Shown here: positions 1 through 7,095 of the stretch, piece after piece
Layout of the letters: the number at the start of each line of letters is the position of its first letter
Numbering within the stretch: the stretch's first letter is position 1
The notes under the pieces: generated by a model
Told to the model about the DNA's origin: nothing
Database searches by the model: none
What the model saw: only the letters and a program-made list of their open reading frames with translations
Position numbers and translations under genes: made by a program
Assembly (NCBI GenBank): GCA_027057185.1
Contig: JALUJE010000078.1
Location: 1 to 12,364, forward strand
Length of the DNA: 12,364 nt
Direction: 5' to 3'
Source: Helicobacteraceae bacterium
GTDB taxonomy: Bacteria; Campylobacterota; Campylobacteria; Campylobacterales; Sulfurimonadaceae

Positions 1-48
1 GTTTAAAACATAGGCGCCTTGAACCATGAAACGCGCAAAGGGTTTCAT
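1..48 (-). CDS. 5' end of an unidentified gene downstream of gatB (partial)
   Basis: An open frame begins at the ATG at 48-46 and runs off the window edge after 16 codons, reading MKPFARFMVQGAYVLN. The start lies 11 bases after the gatB stop codon. A purine-rich AGAGAG stretch sits just upstream as a weak ribosome binding site. The basic, then hydrophobic, beginning would fit a membrane protein, but 16 residues are too few to assign a family. It is probably the next gene of the operon containing the hybrid kinase, the ThiE-like gene and gatB. The open frame is seen directly; that it is a real gene is inferred from position and spacing. Confidence 0.5.
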   Translation of the reverse strand, partial: MKPFARFMVQGAYVLN

Positions 49-59
49 TGTCAACTCTC

Positions 60-1484
60 TTAGCCCAGTTTGGATTTTAACATAGTGTTGACAGCTTGAG
101 GATTGGCGCTTCCCTTAGAAGCTTTCATGGTCTGACCGACAAAAAAACCAAAGAGTTTTTCTTTGCCGTTTTTGTACTCTTGAACTTTGTCCGGATTAGC
201 AGCAAGAATCTCATCGACAATTTTCTCAATAGCTCCGGTATCACTCACCTGTTTCAGTCCGAGGGTCTCAATCACACTATCGACTGCTTCATCGTGCTCC
301 ATAAGATGGTCCAGAACTTCTTTAGCCGCCTTTCCACTAATGGTCTGGTCTTCGATGCGCTTGACCAACACCCCCAACGTTTGTGCACTCACTGGTGAGT
401 TTTCAATATTGGTGTCACCGCTAAAACGCCCCTGTAACTCAACACTAAGCCATGTAATGGCATTTTTAGCACCAATGCCCTCTTTCATCATCGTCTCAAA
501 ATAGTGTGCCATTTCCAGTGAACTGGTAATAACCGAGGCATTGTATTCGTTCATGCCATACTCACTGACAAAACGCTCACGCTTTTCATCGGGAAGTTCG
601 GGAATACTGGTAAATTTTTCATACATCGCATCATCAACGACAACTTTTAGCAAATCGGGTTCTGGAAAATAGCGATAATCGGCAGCCTCCTCTTTACCGC
701 GCATCGAGCGGGTCTCTTGTTTCGCTTGATCAAACAGACGGGTCTCCTGATAAATTTCATCATCATACACACCGTCTTCCCACGCTTCAATTTGCCGAGC
801 CACCTCAATTTCAATGGCTTTTTGAATAAAACGAAAACTGTTGATATTTTTGATTTCAACACGGGTATAGAGGGTGTCATCCCCTTTGGGACGAATGGAA
901 ACATTAACATCAACACGGAAAGAACCTTCTTGCATATTGGCATCACTAATATCCAAATAGCGTACAATCGCATGTAGTTTTTTCAAATAAAGAATTACCT
1001 CTTCACTCGAACGCATATCAGGTTCAGAGACAATCTCCAACAGTGGTGTCCCCGCACGGTTAAGGTCAACCTTAGAGATGTCGCCTTCATGAATATTTTT
1101 TCCGGCATCCGCTTCAATATGTGCACGGTTGATACGAATAATCTTATGCTTACCATCTTCAAAGTCAATTTGCAAGACACCATGTTCTACAATAGGTGTA
1201 TACAGTTGTGTGATCTGATAGGCACTGGGGCTGTCAGGATAAAAATAACTTTTACGATCAAAATACGATGTTCGATTAATCGTAGCATTTACGGCCGTAC
1301 CAAACATTACCGATTTTTCCAAAACACTGCGGTTAAGCACCGGTAACGCACCCGGAAGTGCTAGACAGGTTGGACACGTATTACTATTTTGTTTATGATT
1401 AAAACTCGTTGGACACGAGCAAAAAAGTTTTGTTTTTGTATTTAACTGTACATGAACCTCAAGACCAATAACGACTTCAAACAT
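60..1484 (-). CDS. gatB: Aspartyl/glutamyl-tRNA(Asn/Gln) amidotransferase subunit B (GatB)
   Basis: GatB is the tRNA-binding kinase subunit of the GatCAB complex. The complex converts misacylated Glu-tRNA(Gln), and in many bacteria Asp-tRNA(Asn), to the correct amide form in the cytoplasm. Campylobacterota depend on this route because they generally lack a glutaminyl-tRNA synthetase. The 474-residue product has the usual length. It opens with the family signature VIGLEVHVQL, then a cysteine cluster (C22, C24, C37, C40) typical of zinc-containing GatB. The DLNRAGTPLLEIVSEPD motif and the NMQEGSFRVDVNVSIRP stretch follow. The C-terminal 140 residues match the helical YqeY-like domain that binds the tRNA elbow. 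The ATG at 1484 follows an AAGGA ribosome binding site. The gene starts 20 bases after the ThiE-like gene, suggesting cotranscription. gatA and gatC are not in the window. Confidence 0.97.
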   Translation of the reverse strand: MFEVVIGLEVHVQLNTKTKLFCSCPTSFNHKQNSNTCPTCLALPGALPVLNRSVLEKSVMFGTAVNATINRTSYFDRKSYFYPDSPSAYQITQLYTPIVEHGVLQIDFEDGKHKIIRINRAHIEADAGKNIHEGDISKVDLNRAGTPLLEIVSEPDMRSSEEVILYLKKLHAIVRYLDISDANMQEGSFRVDVNVSIRPKGDDTLYTRVEIKNINSFRFIQKAIEIEVARQIEAWEDGVYDDEIYQETRLFDQAKQETRSMRGKEEAADYRYFPEPDLLKVVVDDAMYEKFTSIPELPDEKRERFVSEYGMNEYNASVITSSLEMAHYFETMMKEGIGAKNAITWLSVELQGRFSGDTNIENSPVSAQTLGVLVKRIEDQTISGKAAKEVLDHLMEHDEAVDSVIETLGLKQVSDTGAIEKIVDEILAANPDKVQEYKNGKEKLFGFFVGQTMKASKGSANPQAVNTMLKSKLG

Positions 1485-1504
1485 TCCATTCCTTAACGAT
1501 TGTA

Positions 1505-2065
1505 TTACGAGTTGTCAATAAAATACCGTATGGATGCAAAACCATATGCACCCGTCTTTTCTATGCTTTTGACATGCTCGGCAGTGACAATACCGCCAAG
1601 CGCTATAATATTGGCACTTATTTTATCCACTTTATCTTTTAAATCCTCTAAACCTTTGGGATTTCCTTTATGTGGTGTTGTGAAAATGGGACTGTATGTC
1701 ATGCAGTCAGCGCCCAACGCTTCTGCAAGAGCGATCTCTTCATCATTGTGTGTACTGGCGATAACATGCAAATTTGACGCTTTGGCTTCAGGAATGTAGG
1801 AAAGTTGCGAGGATGTCAGATGCACCCCAGTAGCACCGACATGTTGTGCTAACGCAATATGAGTATTAATATATATATGCTCTAGACCGAATGATTGACA
1901 CGTCATCACAAATGCCGCCGCAAGTGGCTCAATATCGGTAGCTCCCTTATCTCGAAAACAAGCATGCGTCACCCGATGCCGTTGCAATACTGCTCTTAGC
2001 GTTGTACGCAGAGTGTGCGGATCCCTACCATAATAGTGCGGATCGGTAATTAAATATGCTTTCAC
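1505..2065 (-). CDS. Thiamine phosphate synthase/TenI-family protein (ThiE-like, divergent active site)
   Basis: The 186-residue product is a TIM-barrel protein of the ThiE/TenI family, slightly short for ThiE (about 200-220). Recognisable family blocks are FRDK (37-40), GATGVHL (78-83), ASTHN (103-107), YSPIFTTPHKGNPKGLE (124-140) and ALGGI (155-159). ThiE joins the pyrimidine and thiazole phosphates to make thiamine phosphate; TenI acts on the thiazole. The usual IND(D/R) motif is INTH (66-69) and the usual GQ-D motif is TSSQ (84-87), so both aspartates that bind Mg2+ in ThiE appear to be missing. R38, K40, N67, S104 and K133 are kept. A TenI-like or other role is therefore as likely as true ThiE. 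It starts with GTG at 2065, three bases after the kinase stop; the GGA of the GGATAG spanning that stop can serve as ribosome binding site. Confidence 0.8.
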   Translation of the reverse strand: MKAYLITDPHYYGRDPHTLRTTLRAVLQRHRVTHACFRDKGATDIEPLAAAFVMTCQSFGLEHIYINTHIALAQHVGATGVHLTSSQLSYIPEAKASNLHVIASTHNDEEIALAEALGADCMTYSPIFTTPHKGNPKGLEDLKDKVDKISANIIALGGIVTAEHVKSIEKTGAYGFASIRYFIDNS

Positions 2066-2068
2066 CCG

Positions 2069-4768
2069 CTATCCATGTTCTACGAATTCTTCGATGTCAA
2101 TCAATACTTTTTCCAGTTCTCTATTATAAAAAACAACAACATTGTCATTCTCTTCAATGGAGCCACTTTTAAAAGCATACTCCAAGTTTTTTACACTTTC
2201 TGAAAGCTCATATGCACCAATATTAGCAGCAACGCCTTTAATATCATGACACAGTTTTTCTCCTTTGTCAAAATTTGAAGTAGTGCGATACTCTTCAAGT
2301 TCCCGTGATGAATGATGGTACTGCTTTTGAAACTCACGTAAAATTTCTTTGTACAATGTAGCATCATTACCGGCACGCTCCATTCCTTCTGTCGTGTTCA
2401 GAGCCAATGGCTTATATCCATTATTCATTGTTTCATCGGATTGTTGCGTATCGCACACATCTTCTGTCACAGTATCAGAGTGCTCTATGCTCTCATGTGC
2501 TATGCCGCTTTTATTATGATGTGAGACATATTTCAATAAAGCTCGGTAAAATCGCTCGACGTTCAGCGGCTTACTCATATGTTCTTGCATACCGACTTCT
2601 TGAGATTTTTTGACATCACTACTCAATGCATTTGCCGTCAGTGCCAAAATCGGCAAATCTTTAAATTGCTCATCCGAGCGAATTTTCGATGCGGCATCAT
2701 ACCCATTAAGTACGGGCATGCTAATATCCATCAGTACCAAATCAATATCATGATTATCATAAAGCATGTCCACCGCTTCTTGACCATTGTTGGCAATAAG
2801 TAAATTCACACCGCTATGACTTAAGAGGCTCTGAATAACACTCTGGTTGATTTTATTGTCTTCTGCCAATAAAATAGTCGCTCCAGATAGTACCCTAAGA
2901 TCATTTTTACTAATCCCTTTAGAATGAATGGAACGTTGCTCTTCGGGCTGGTAGAGATCTAAAATAGTATTAAACAGATCTTGCTGGTTAAATGGTTTAA
3001 ACAGCTCCGTATCAATGCCGTCAATTTTTTGATAATTGGTAATACCTCCATTAAGCAGTACAATTTTCGCACTGGTCTTCTCTCGAATGACATTAATAAA
3101 TTTTTCTACATCATTGGCAATAATCTTAGAATCAATACAGACAATATCATACGGCAATATCTTCAAGGCATACAGTGCTTCATCCATCGTAGCAACGACA
3201 TCAGCCGAATATTGATAATAGGCAATCATTCGTGTCAGTGAATCGGCGGCGGTACTGTTCTCATCAATAATAAGTACCTTTTTCTTCATAATCTCTTTCG
3301 ATGGCAAGCGATATTTACGTTTATCCGCATGTTCCGGACGCTCAAAATGAAGTTGAAATTTAAACGTTGTACCTACCCCAACGGTACTCTCTACCGTTAT
3401 TTCACCCCCCATCAATTCAATAAGTTCTTTGGTAATGACCAAACCTAGACCCGTACCCCCGTATACCCGTGTTGACGAATTATCTGCCTGAGAGAATGAG
3501 GTAAAGAGTTCAGAAATTTTCTCCGGAGGAATACCGATACCGGTATCTTTGATCTCAAAGTCCAAAATTAATGTTTCAGCACTCTCTATGGAACTGACTT
3601 TCAGAATCACTTCTCCTTCTTTGGTAAATTTAACCGCATTACTTAAAAGATTAATCAGAATAGTATCTACCCGCAGCGGATCACCGATAAGCTTAATGGG
3701 CACATTATGGTCAATATCAAAAACAAATTCCAATTGACGTTTTTTTGCTTCGACTGCAACCAGATTGGCAGCATTTTCCAAAATAGTATTGACATTGAAC
3801 TCAATTTTTTCAAGCTTAAACATACCTGCTTCGAGTTTTGAGAAATCCAAAATATCATTAATAATTTCAAGTAAAATGTCCGCCGAACTTTTAATTTTTG
3901 AAAGGTTGCTGAGTTGTTCATTATCGAGCTTCGTATCTAACAACAGGTGCGAAAACCCGACAATAGCGTTCATCGGTGTTCGAATTTCATGACTCATTTT
4001 TGCCAAAAACTCATCTTTGGTTTTAATCGCAATATCTGAAGAGATGCGCTCCTCTACGAGCTGTTCAATGTATCGTTGTGCCTTGGCGTTACTACGTAAC
4101 AAAATTGCAATAATTGCGGCTAACATCACAACCAGTACCCATGCCATCAATGCATATTTTTCAAAAAAAGTGTTTTCTTCTAGGAGGGTACTGTGTGGCG
4201 TTTCTGTCACTACAGAAGATACCTTAGCCGAACTGTTGTCCCGTACTGCCACAATGGTTTCTGAATGGCTGAATGTATGATTGCCATCACGTGCTAATGG
4301 CGTATGCTCCAACACCATATTTTCAGTAGTTTTTTTCGCTGCTGTTTTGGTATCAACATCAACGATCTCCAGCGGCATCGGTTTTACCTCTTCAGCAACG
4401 TCATTGAGTATAACCTGTTCTCGTTTTGGTAGATTTTTTTTAGGGCTTCTAAGAACACTATAACGCTTTAAATAGGCATCTTTTTGATAGTTCCGAATCA
4501 GGTAAAGCACGTTTCGTGCCTCATCGCGCTGCGCGAACGGTTTCATAACAACACTAAAAAAATTACCGTTTTTCTCTACGGAGAGTTTAAAATTCAGAGT
4601 TTGTTTCTGATGTAAAAACTGTTTATCTTTAGCGAGTTTTAATGCGATATTTTGTACATCATCTTGAGCGTTTTCTACTTTTGAATACGAACCTAAAATA
4701 ATTTTGTGATACTGCTGTTCTGCTTGTAAGAGCATAAACAGTGAAAGAAAAAGAGCTAAAAAGCGCAT
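2069..4768 (-). CDS. Hybrid histidine kinase with periplasmic SPOR-like domain, two receiver domains and HPt
   Basis: This 899-residue, membrane-anchored, multi-step phosphorelay sensor begins with a signal peptide or signal anchor (1-16). A SPOR-like domain follows at about 18-104, with the paired patterns YHKIILGSYSKVENA and GNFFSVVMKPFAQRDEA. A low-complexity periplasmic linker leads to a transmembrane helix at about 205-225. The cytoplasmic kinase core has the H-box MSHEIRTPMNA (H260), N-box LINLLSNAVKF, G1 DTGIGIP (408-414) and G2 GGTGLGL (437-443). The first receiver (497-605) keeps D546 and K591 but has N573 where Thr/Ser is expected. The second (630-745) is canonical: E636/D637, D681, T711, K733. 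A C-terminal HPt domain carries H841 in CHDIKGVAANIGA. The ATG at 4768 has an AAGGAT ribosome binding site. SPOR domains bind denuded peptidoglycan, so cell-wall sensing is a reasonable inference; the output partner is not visible. Confidence 0.93.
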   Translation of the reverse strand: MRFLALFLSLFMLLQAEQQYHKIILGSYSKVENAQDDVQNIALKLAKDKQFLHQKQTLNFKLSVEKNGNFFSVVMKPFAQRDEARNVLYLIRNYQKDAYLKRYSVLRSPKKNLPKREQVILNDVAEEVKPMPLEIVDVDTKTAAKKTTENMVLEHTPLARDGNHTFSHSETIVAVRDNSSAKVSSVVTETPHSTLLEENTFFEKYALMAWVLVVMLAAIIAILLRSNAKAQRYIEQLVEERISSDIAIKTKDEFLAKMSHEIRTPMNAIVGFSHLLLDTKLDNEQLSNLSKIKSSADILLEIINDILDFSKLEAGMFKLEKIEFNVNTILENAANLVAVEAKKRQLEFVFDIDHNVPIKLIGDPLRVDTILINLLSNAVKFTKEGEVILKVSSIESAETLILDFEIKDTGIGIPPEKISELFTSFSQADNSSTRVYGGTGLGLVITKELIELMGGEITVESTVGVGTTFKFQLHFERPEHADKRKYRLPSKEIMKKKVLIIDENSTAADSLTRMIAYYQYSADVVATMDEALYALKILPYDIVCIDSKIIANDVEKFINVIREKTSAKIVLLNGGITNYQKIDGIDTELFKPFNQQDLFNTILDLYQPEEQRSIHSKGISKNDLRVLSGATILLAEDNKINQSVIQSLLSHSGVNLLIANNGQEAVDMLYDNHDIDLVLMDISMPVLNGYDAASKIRSDEQFKDLPILALTANALSSDVKKSQEVGMQEHMSKPLNVERFYRALLKYVSHHNKSGIAHESIEHSDTVTEDVCDTQQSDETMNNGYKPLALNTTEGMERAGNDATLYKEILREFQKQYHHSSRELEEYRTTSNFDKGEKLCHDIKGVAANIGAYELSESVKNLEYAFKSGSIEENDNVVVFYNRELEKVLIDIEEFVEHG

Positions 4769-4785
4769 AATAATCCTTAGAAAAT

Positions 4786-4804
4786 ATTATATAAGGTTAT
4801 TATA
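4786..4804 (-). promoter_or_regulatory. Putative promoter of the kinase/ThiE-like/gatB operon (two TATAAT boxes)
   Basis: The 47-base gap upstream of the kinase holds two exact TATAAT hexamers on the minus strand, at 4799-4804 (within TGTATAATAA) and 4786-4791. Initiation from the first would give a leader of roughly 24 bases containing the AAGGAT ribosome binding site. No convincing TTGACA lies at the right distance, which is normal for sigma-70 promoters in Campylobacterota. The upstream sequence lies inside the preceding membrane-protein gene, so readthrough from atpB is also possible. Confidence 0.45.
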
Positions 4805-4815
4805 CAGTAAAAATA

Positions 4816-5088
4816 TCAGGAATCGTTAAATTTAATGTCTTTTTGAATCTCTTCTAGTAATTTTGTCTGTTTTTTCAACTCATCGCTGTTCTCTTTATAG
4901 AGCAAGAGTGCTTCTATCACGGCAATAAGCACCAAAGCAATAAAAAGAAATAAAAACATAAAAATAGTAGCGCCAAGAACACCAAGAAAAAGGAAAGTTT
5001 TAAAAACAATAAAGGCACCCAATAAGACAAATGCCCAAGAAGACCCAAGAAGAAAGCTCAAAAGAGCTTCAAGAGAGCTTTTCTTCAT
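4816..5088 (-). CDS. Small two-helix membrane protein downstream of atpB (unknown function)
   Basis: The 90-residue product has two strongly hydrophobic segments, at about 8-29 and 36-63. A charged, heptad-like tail (65-87, KENSDELKKQTKLLEEIQKD) could form a short cytoplasmic coiled coil. I do not recognise a named family. The ATG at 5088 follows the atpB stop by seven bases. An upstream TTG at 5130 would overlap atpB by 35 bases and add residues that do not look membrane-like, so the ATG is preferred. The ribosome binding site is weak, so translation may be coupled to atpB. As I recall, C. jejuni also has a small integral membrane protein gene (Cj1203c) beside atpB, which suggests a conserved partnership. 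It might assist F0 assembly, as AtpI does elsewhere, but that is inference. Confidence 0.75.
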   Translation of the reverse strand: MKKSSLEALLSFLLGSSWAFVLLGAFIVFKTFLFLGVLGATIFMFLFLFIALVLIAVIEALLLYKENSDELKKQTKLLEEIQKDIKFNDS

Positions 5089-5095
5089 GTCAAGA

Positions 5096-5773
5096 TCAGT
5101 GATCTTCGCTAATAAGAATAGCACCGCCAAGATAGACGTACGTTAACATCATAAAAATGAATGCTTGCAACAGTGCCATAAAAGTCAGCAATGCAAACGG
5201 AATCATCGGCAGTAGCCACGGTGCCAACATCAAGATGACCATTAAGAACATGTCATCTCCTTTAATATTACCAAAGAGACGAAAGCTTAATGAAATAACA
5301 CGTGAAATATGCGAAACAATTTCAATAGGGAACATCAACCATGCCAACCACCATACTGGTCCCATAAAGTGCTTAAAGTACGCCACGACACCATGATGTC
5401 GAATACCTTCAAAATTGTAGTAAACAAAAACCACCAGAGCCAATGCTAATGTAAAATCTAAAAAAGCACTCGGCGCCTCAAAGCCCGGAACAATTCCAAT
5501 AATGTTTGCCACGGCTACAAACAATCCAATAGTCGCCACTAAAGGTAAGTATTTTCGAGCATTCTCTTTATCCATAACATCAACACCCATGGCAAGTACG
5601 CCATCAAGATATGCTTCCATAACATTTTGTGTTCCGGTGGGTACCACACGAAGATTTTTCATAGCCATTTTAGCTAGAAACAACACAATACCCGCACTCA
5701 ATAACATGTGCGTGATGAAGATCCATGCATGATTATGACTGATCACACCAAAAAAAGTAAACAACTCACCCAT
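5096..5773 (-). CDS. atpB: ATP synthase F0 subunit a
   Basis: Subunit a forms the proton half-channels of the F0 motor against the c-ring in the inner membrane. The 225-residue product is mostly hydrophobic, with five to six membrane helices. The signature SLSFRLFGNIKGDD (161-174) contains the essential arginine (R165, equivalent to E. coli R210). LLQAFIFMMLTYVYL (201-215) supplies the conserved glutamine Q203 of the last helix. The ATG at 5773 has an AAGGA ribosome binding site about 10 bases upstream. No other ATP synthase genes are adjacent; a detached atpB is the known arrangement in Campylobacterota, where the atpF'FHAGDC cluster lies elsewhere. A small membrane protein follows after seven bases. 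TATAAT boxes just upstream suggest this gene starts its own transcript. Confidence 0.97.
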   Translation of the reverse strand: MGELFTFFGVISHNHAWIFITHMLLSAGIVLFLAKMAMKNLRVVPTGTQNVMEAYLDGVLAMGVDVMDKENARKYLPLVATIGLFVAVANIIGIVPGFEAPSAFLDFTLALALVVFVYYNFEGIRHHGVVAYFKHFMGPVWWLAWLMFPIEIVSHISRVISLSFRLFGNIKGDDMFLMVILMLAPWLLPMIPFALLTFMALLQAFIFMMLTYVYLGGAILISEDH

Positions 5774-5804
5774 TTGCAGCGTTCCTTATTTTAAAATTGA
5801 GAGA

Positions 5805-5835
5805 ATTATAATGTTATTTGCATTAAAAGATTATA
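5805..5835 (-). promoter_or_regulatory. Putative tandem sigma-70 promoters of atpB
   Basis: Two exact TATAAT hexamers lie on the minus strand at 5830-5835 and 5805-5810, 25 bases apart. The sequence is very AT-rich, with T/A-rich stretches upstream as expected for Campylobacterota vegetative promoters. The nearer box would start transcription around 5798, leaving a leader of about 25 bases with the AAGGA ribosome binding site. The farther box would give a leader of about 50 bases. Which is used cannot be told from sequence alone. Confidence 0.5.
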
Positions 5836-5857
5836 AGCTCAAATAAAAAAAGTCATT

Positions 5858-6121
5858 TTATTGCGTCTCTATGCCTATGAGTATATCTTTTTTTTCCCTA
5901 CTCAAACGCTTAATGGCATATTCTCGCCTGCATGCACTACTTCTACTCTCATGCCATTCACTGTAAAGTATCCGAACCGGTCGCCGACTACGCGTATATT
6001 TCGCCCCCTTGGACGAGCTGTTATGTTCATGAAGACGACGCGCCATATCGGTAGTTATACCGGTATAATACGTGCCGTCACTACAGCGCAAAATATACAC
6101 ACAATACGAAGTACTGCTCAC
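5858..6121 (-). CDS. GIY-YIG nuclease-fold protein (YhbQ/UPF0213 type)
   Basis: This 87-residue protein consists of a single GIY-YIG domain. The GIY half is CVYILRCSDGTYYTGIT (7-23), with YTGIT standing for YIG. The conserved arginine region ARRLHEHN follows, and the family's ending pattern with the conserved glutamate and basic residues is REYAIKRLSREKK. These short stand-alone proteins are widespread. Some bind or cut DNA, but most have no settled role. The start must be the GTG at 6121, because an in-frame TAG immediately precedes it and no other start would keep the first beta strand. No clean ribosome binding site is spaced correctly. The upstream lipoprotein ends 10 bases earlier, so translation may depend on coupling. 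It lies between the lipoprotein pair and the atpB promoter and probably shares the lipoprotein transcript. Confidence 0.88.
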   Translation of the reverse strand: MSSTSYCVYILRCSDGTYYTGITTDMARRLHEHNSSSKGAKYTRSRRPVRILYSEWHESRSSACRREYAIKRLSREKKDILIGIETQ

Positions 6122-6131
6122 CTATAAATCG

Positions 6132-7007
6132 TTAAAACGGTTCGAGTTCACATAATACACTTACTCCCTGAGGCAGGACATAAGTATCACCGTTACCTAG
6201 TGTAGCAGTCACAGTTTCATCGTTATGATATTCGTAGTTTACACCGTTAATATTGAGTGTTCCCGAAATAAACGTTCCGTTTGCACTAGCCATCAACGGT
6301 ACAATCGTCTCAATATTGTATGCTTCAACACCGCAGGCATCACTGTCAAACAGACCATTTAGATACATACTGTTATCTTGTGTTTTCATGGTAACATTAA
6401 AATCATGAAAAACGGCATGAAATGAATTGCCACTCTCAGAGAGTTGTCCTGACTCGTGTAAGATCAGCTCAATGCTATCAAAAGTACGGTCAGCATAGAG
6501 TGTCATATCAGAGGTCAGATCTATAGTAAATCCTCCTCTAGCTATGGTGATATTATTATCGTCCATATCTGCCACTAACTTATTATTCCTATATGTGGCA
6601 TCTACCGTTTGGGTTCCGTTAACGGCAATATCATTAATATGTGTACAATCCCTAAAAGTATTGTTGACGTGATAGGTAATAAGGTTACTCTTCTCACCTA
6701 TCGTATCAACCGTACCGCGTACACCGCACTCTCTAACCTTCTCATAAGATGCCGGATAGACTACCCGGATATTACGCACTGAGGGTGACATACCCAATTG
6801 TGTCGAAAGTGATTGACTCAAACCACTTGCCAACATGTTTAGCTGCATGGCACGTACCATACCAACAGCATTACGGGCATCACGCTGTGTTACCTCTTTG
6901 GTTGCCTCCGAACCCTCTGAGACACCATCCTTACTGCTGCTACCGTCACCACATCCCACCATGACCGCTGAGATTGCTACCAACGCCGTTACTGCTATAC
7001 CCTTCAT
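6132..7007 (-). CDS. Putative lipoprotein, short paralog (unknown function)
   Basis: The 291-residue product starts with a lipoprotein-type signal peptide, MKGIAVTALVAISAVMVGC, with the lipidated cysteine at C19. An acidic/serine linker follows. The rest looks rich in short beta strands and contains four cysteines (C94, C121, C225, C286) at the same places as in the upstream paralog (7122-8453), suggesting disulfides outside the cytoplasm. Around C94-C121, 29 of 47 aligned residues are identical between the two. I do not recognise the domain. An earlier ATG at 7040 and the ATG at 7010 are possible, but AAGGAG lies five bases before the ATG at 7007 and that start gives a normal signal peptide. 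The protein stops just where its paralog continues into a DUF1566 domain. The GIY-YIG gene follows by 10 bases. Confidence 0.85.
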   Translation of the reverse strand: MKGIAVTALVAISAVMVGCGDGSSSKDGVSEGSEATKEVTQRDARNAVGMVRAMQLNMLASGLSQSLSTQLGMSPSVRNIRVVYPASYEKVRECGVRGTVDTIGEKSNLITYHVNNTFRDCTHINDIAVNGTQTVDATYRNNKLVADMDDNNITIARGGFTIDLTSDMTLYADRTFDSIELILHESGQLSESGNSFHAVFHDFNVTMKTQDNSMYLNGLFDSDACGVEAYNIETIVPLMASANGTFISGTLNINGVNYEYHNDETVTATLGNGDTYVLPQGVSVLCELEPF

Positions 7008-7044
7008 CATTTCTCCTTGTATGTCACACTGATAAAGCATATGC

Positions 7045-7069
7045 TAACATAAAATCATTAATTTATGTG
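7045..7069 (-). promoter_or_regulatory. Upstream block shared with the paralogous lipoprotein gene (copy 2)
   Basis: On the minus strand this 25-base block begins CACATAAAT and ends TATGTTA, with nine bases between. It matches the block at 8494-8518 upstream of the longer lipoprotein gene in 20 of 25 positions, including both ends exactly. It lies 37 bases upstream of the chosen ATG. It may contain the promoter or an operator. It could also simply be a remnant of the duplication, but the flanking bases are less alike than the block. Confidence 0.45.
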
Positions 7070-7078
7070 TATTGTAAA

Positions 7079-7091
7079 CACTAAAATAGTG
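7079..7091. repeat. Perfect 5-bp inverted repeat in the lipoprotein intergenic gap
   Basis: The sequence CACTA-AAA-TAGTG is a perfect 13-base hairpin or operator-like palindrome. It lies 9 bases upstream of the shared CACATAAAT block of the short lipoprotein gene and 4 bases from a second inverted repeat. No long T-tract follows on the minus strand, so it is a poor terminator. Confidence 0.4.
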
Positions 7092-7095
7092 CTCC

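Noticed and set aside
5089..5130. N-terminal extension of the small membrane protein to a TTG at 5130
   Set aside because: It would overlap atpB by 35 bases with a rare start codon, whereas an ATG seven bases after the atpB stop gives a sensible membrane protein.
5842..5862. Possible terminator after the GIY-YIG gene (AATAAAA pairing with TTTTATT around a T-run)
   Set aside because: The stem is entirely A-T, overlaps the stop codon and lies beside atpB -10 boxes; too weak to call.
5861..6127. Plus-strand open frame of 88 codons covering the GIY-YIG gene
   Set aside because: The minus-strand frame has clear GIY-YIG motifs; this frame has none.
7008..7040. Earlier ATG starts (7040 and 7010) for the short lipoprotein
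   Set aside because: The 7040 start puts charged and cysteine residues before the signal peptide, and the 7010 ATG is only two bases from AAGGAG; the ATG at 7007 is spaced correctly.
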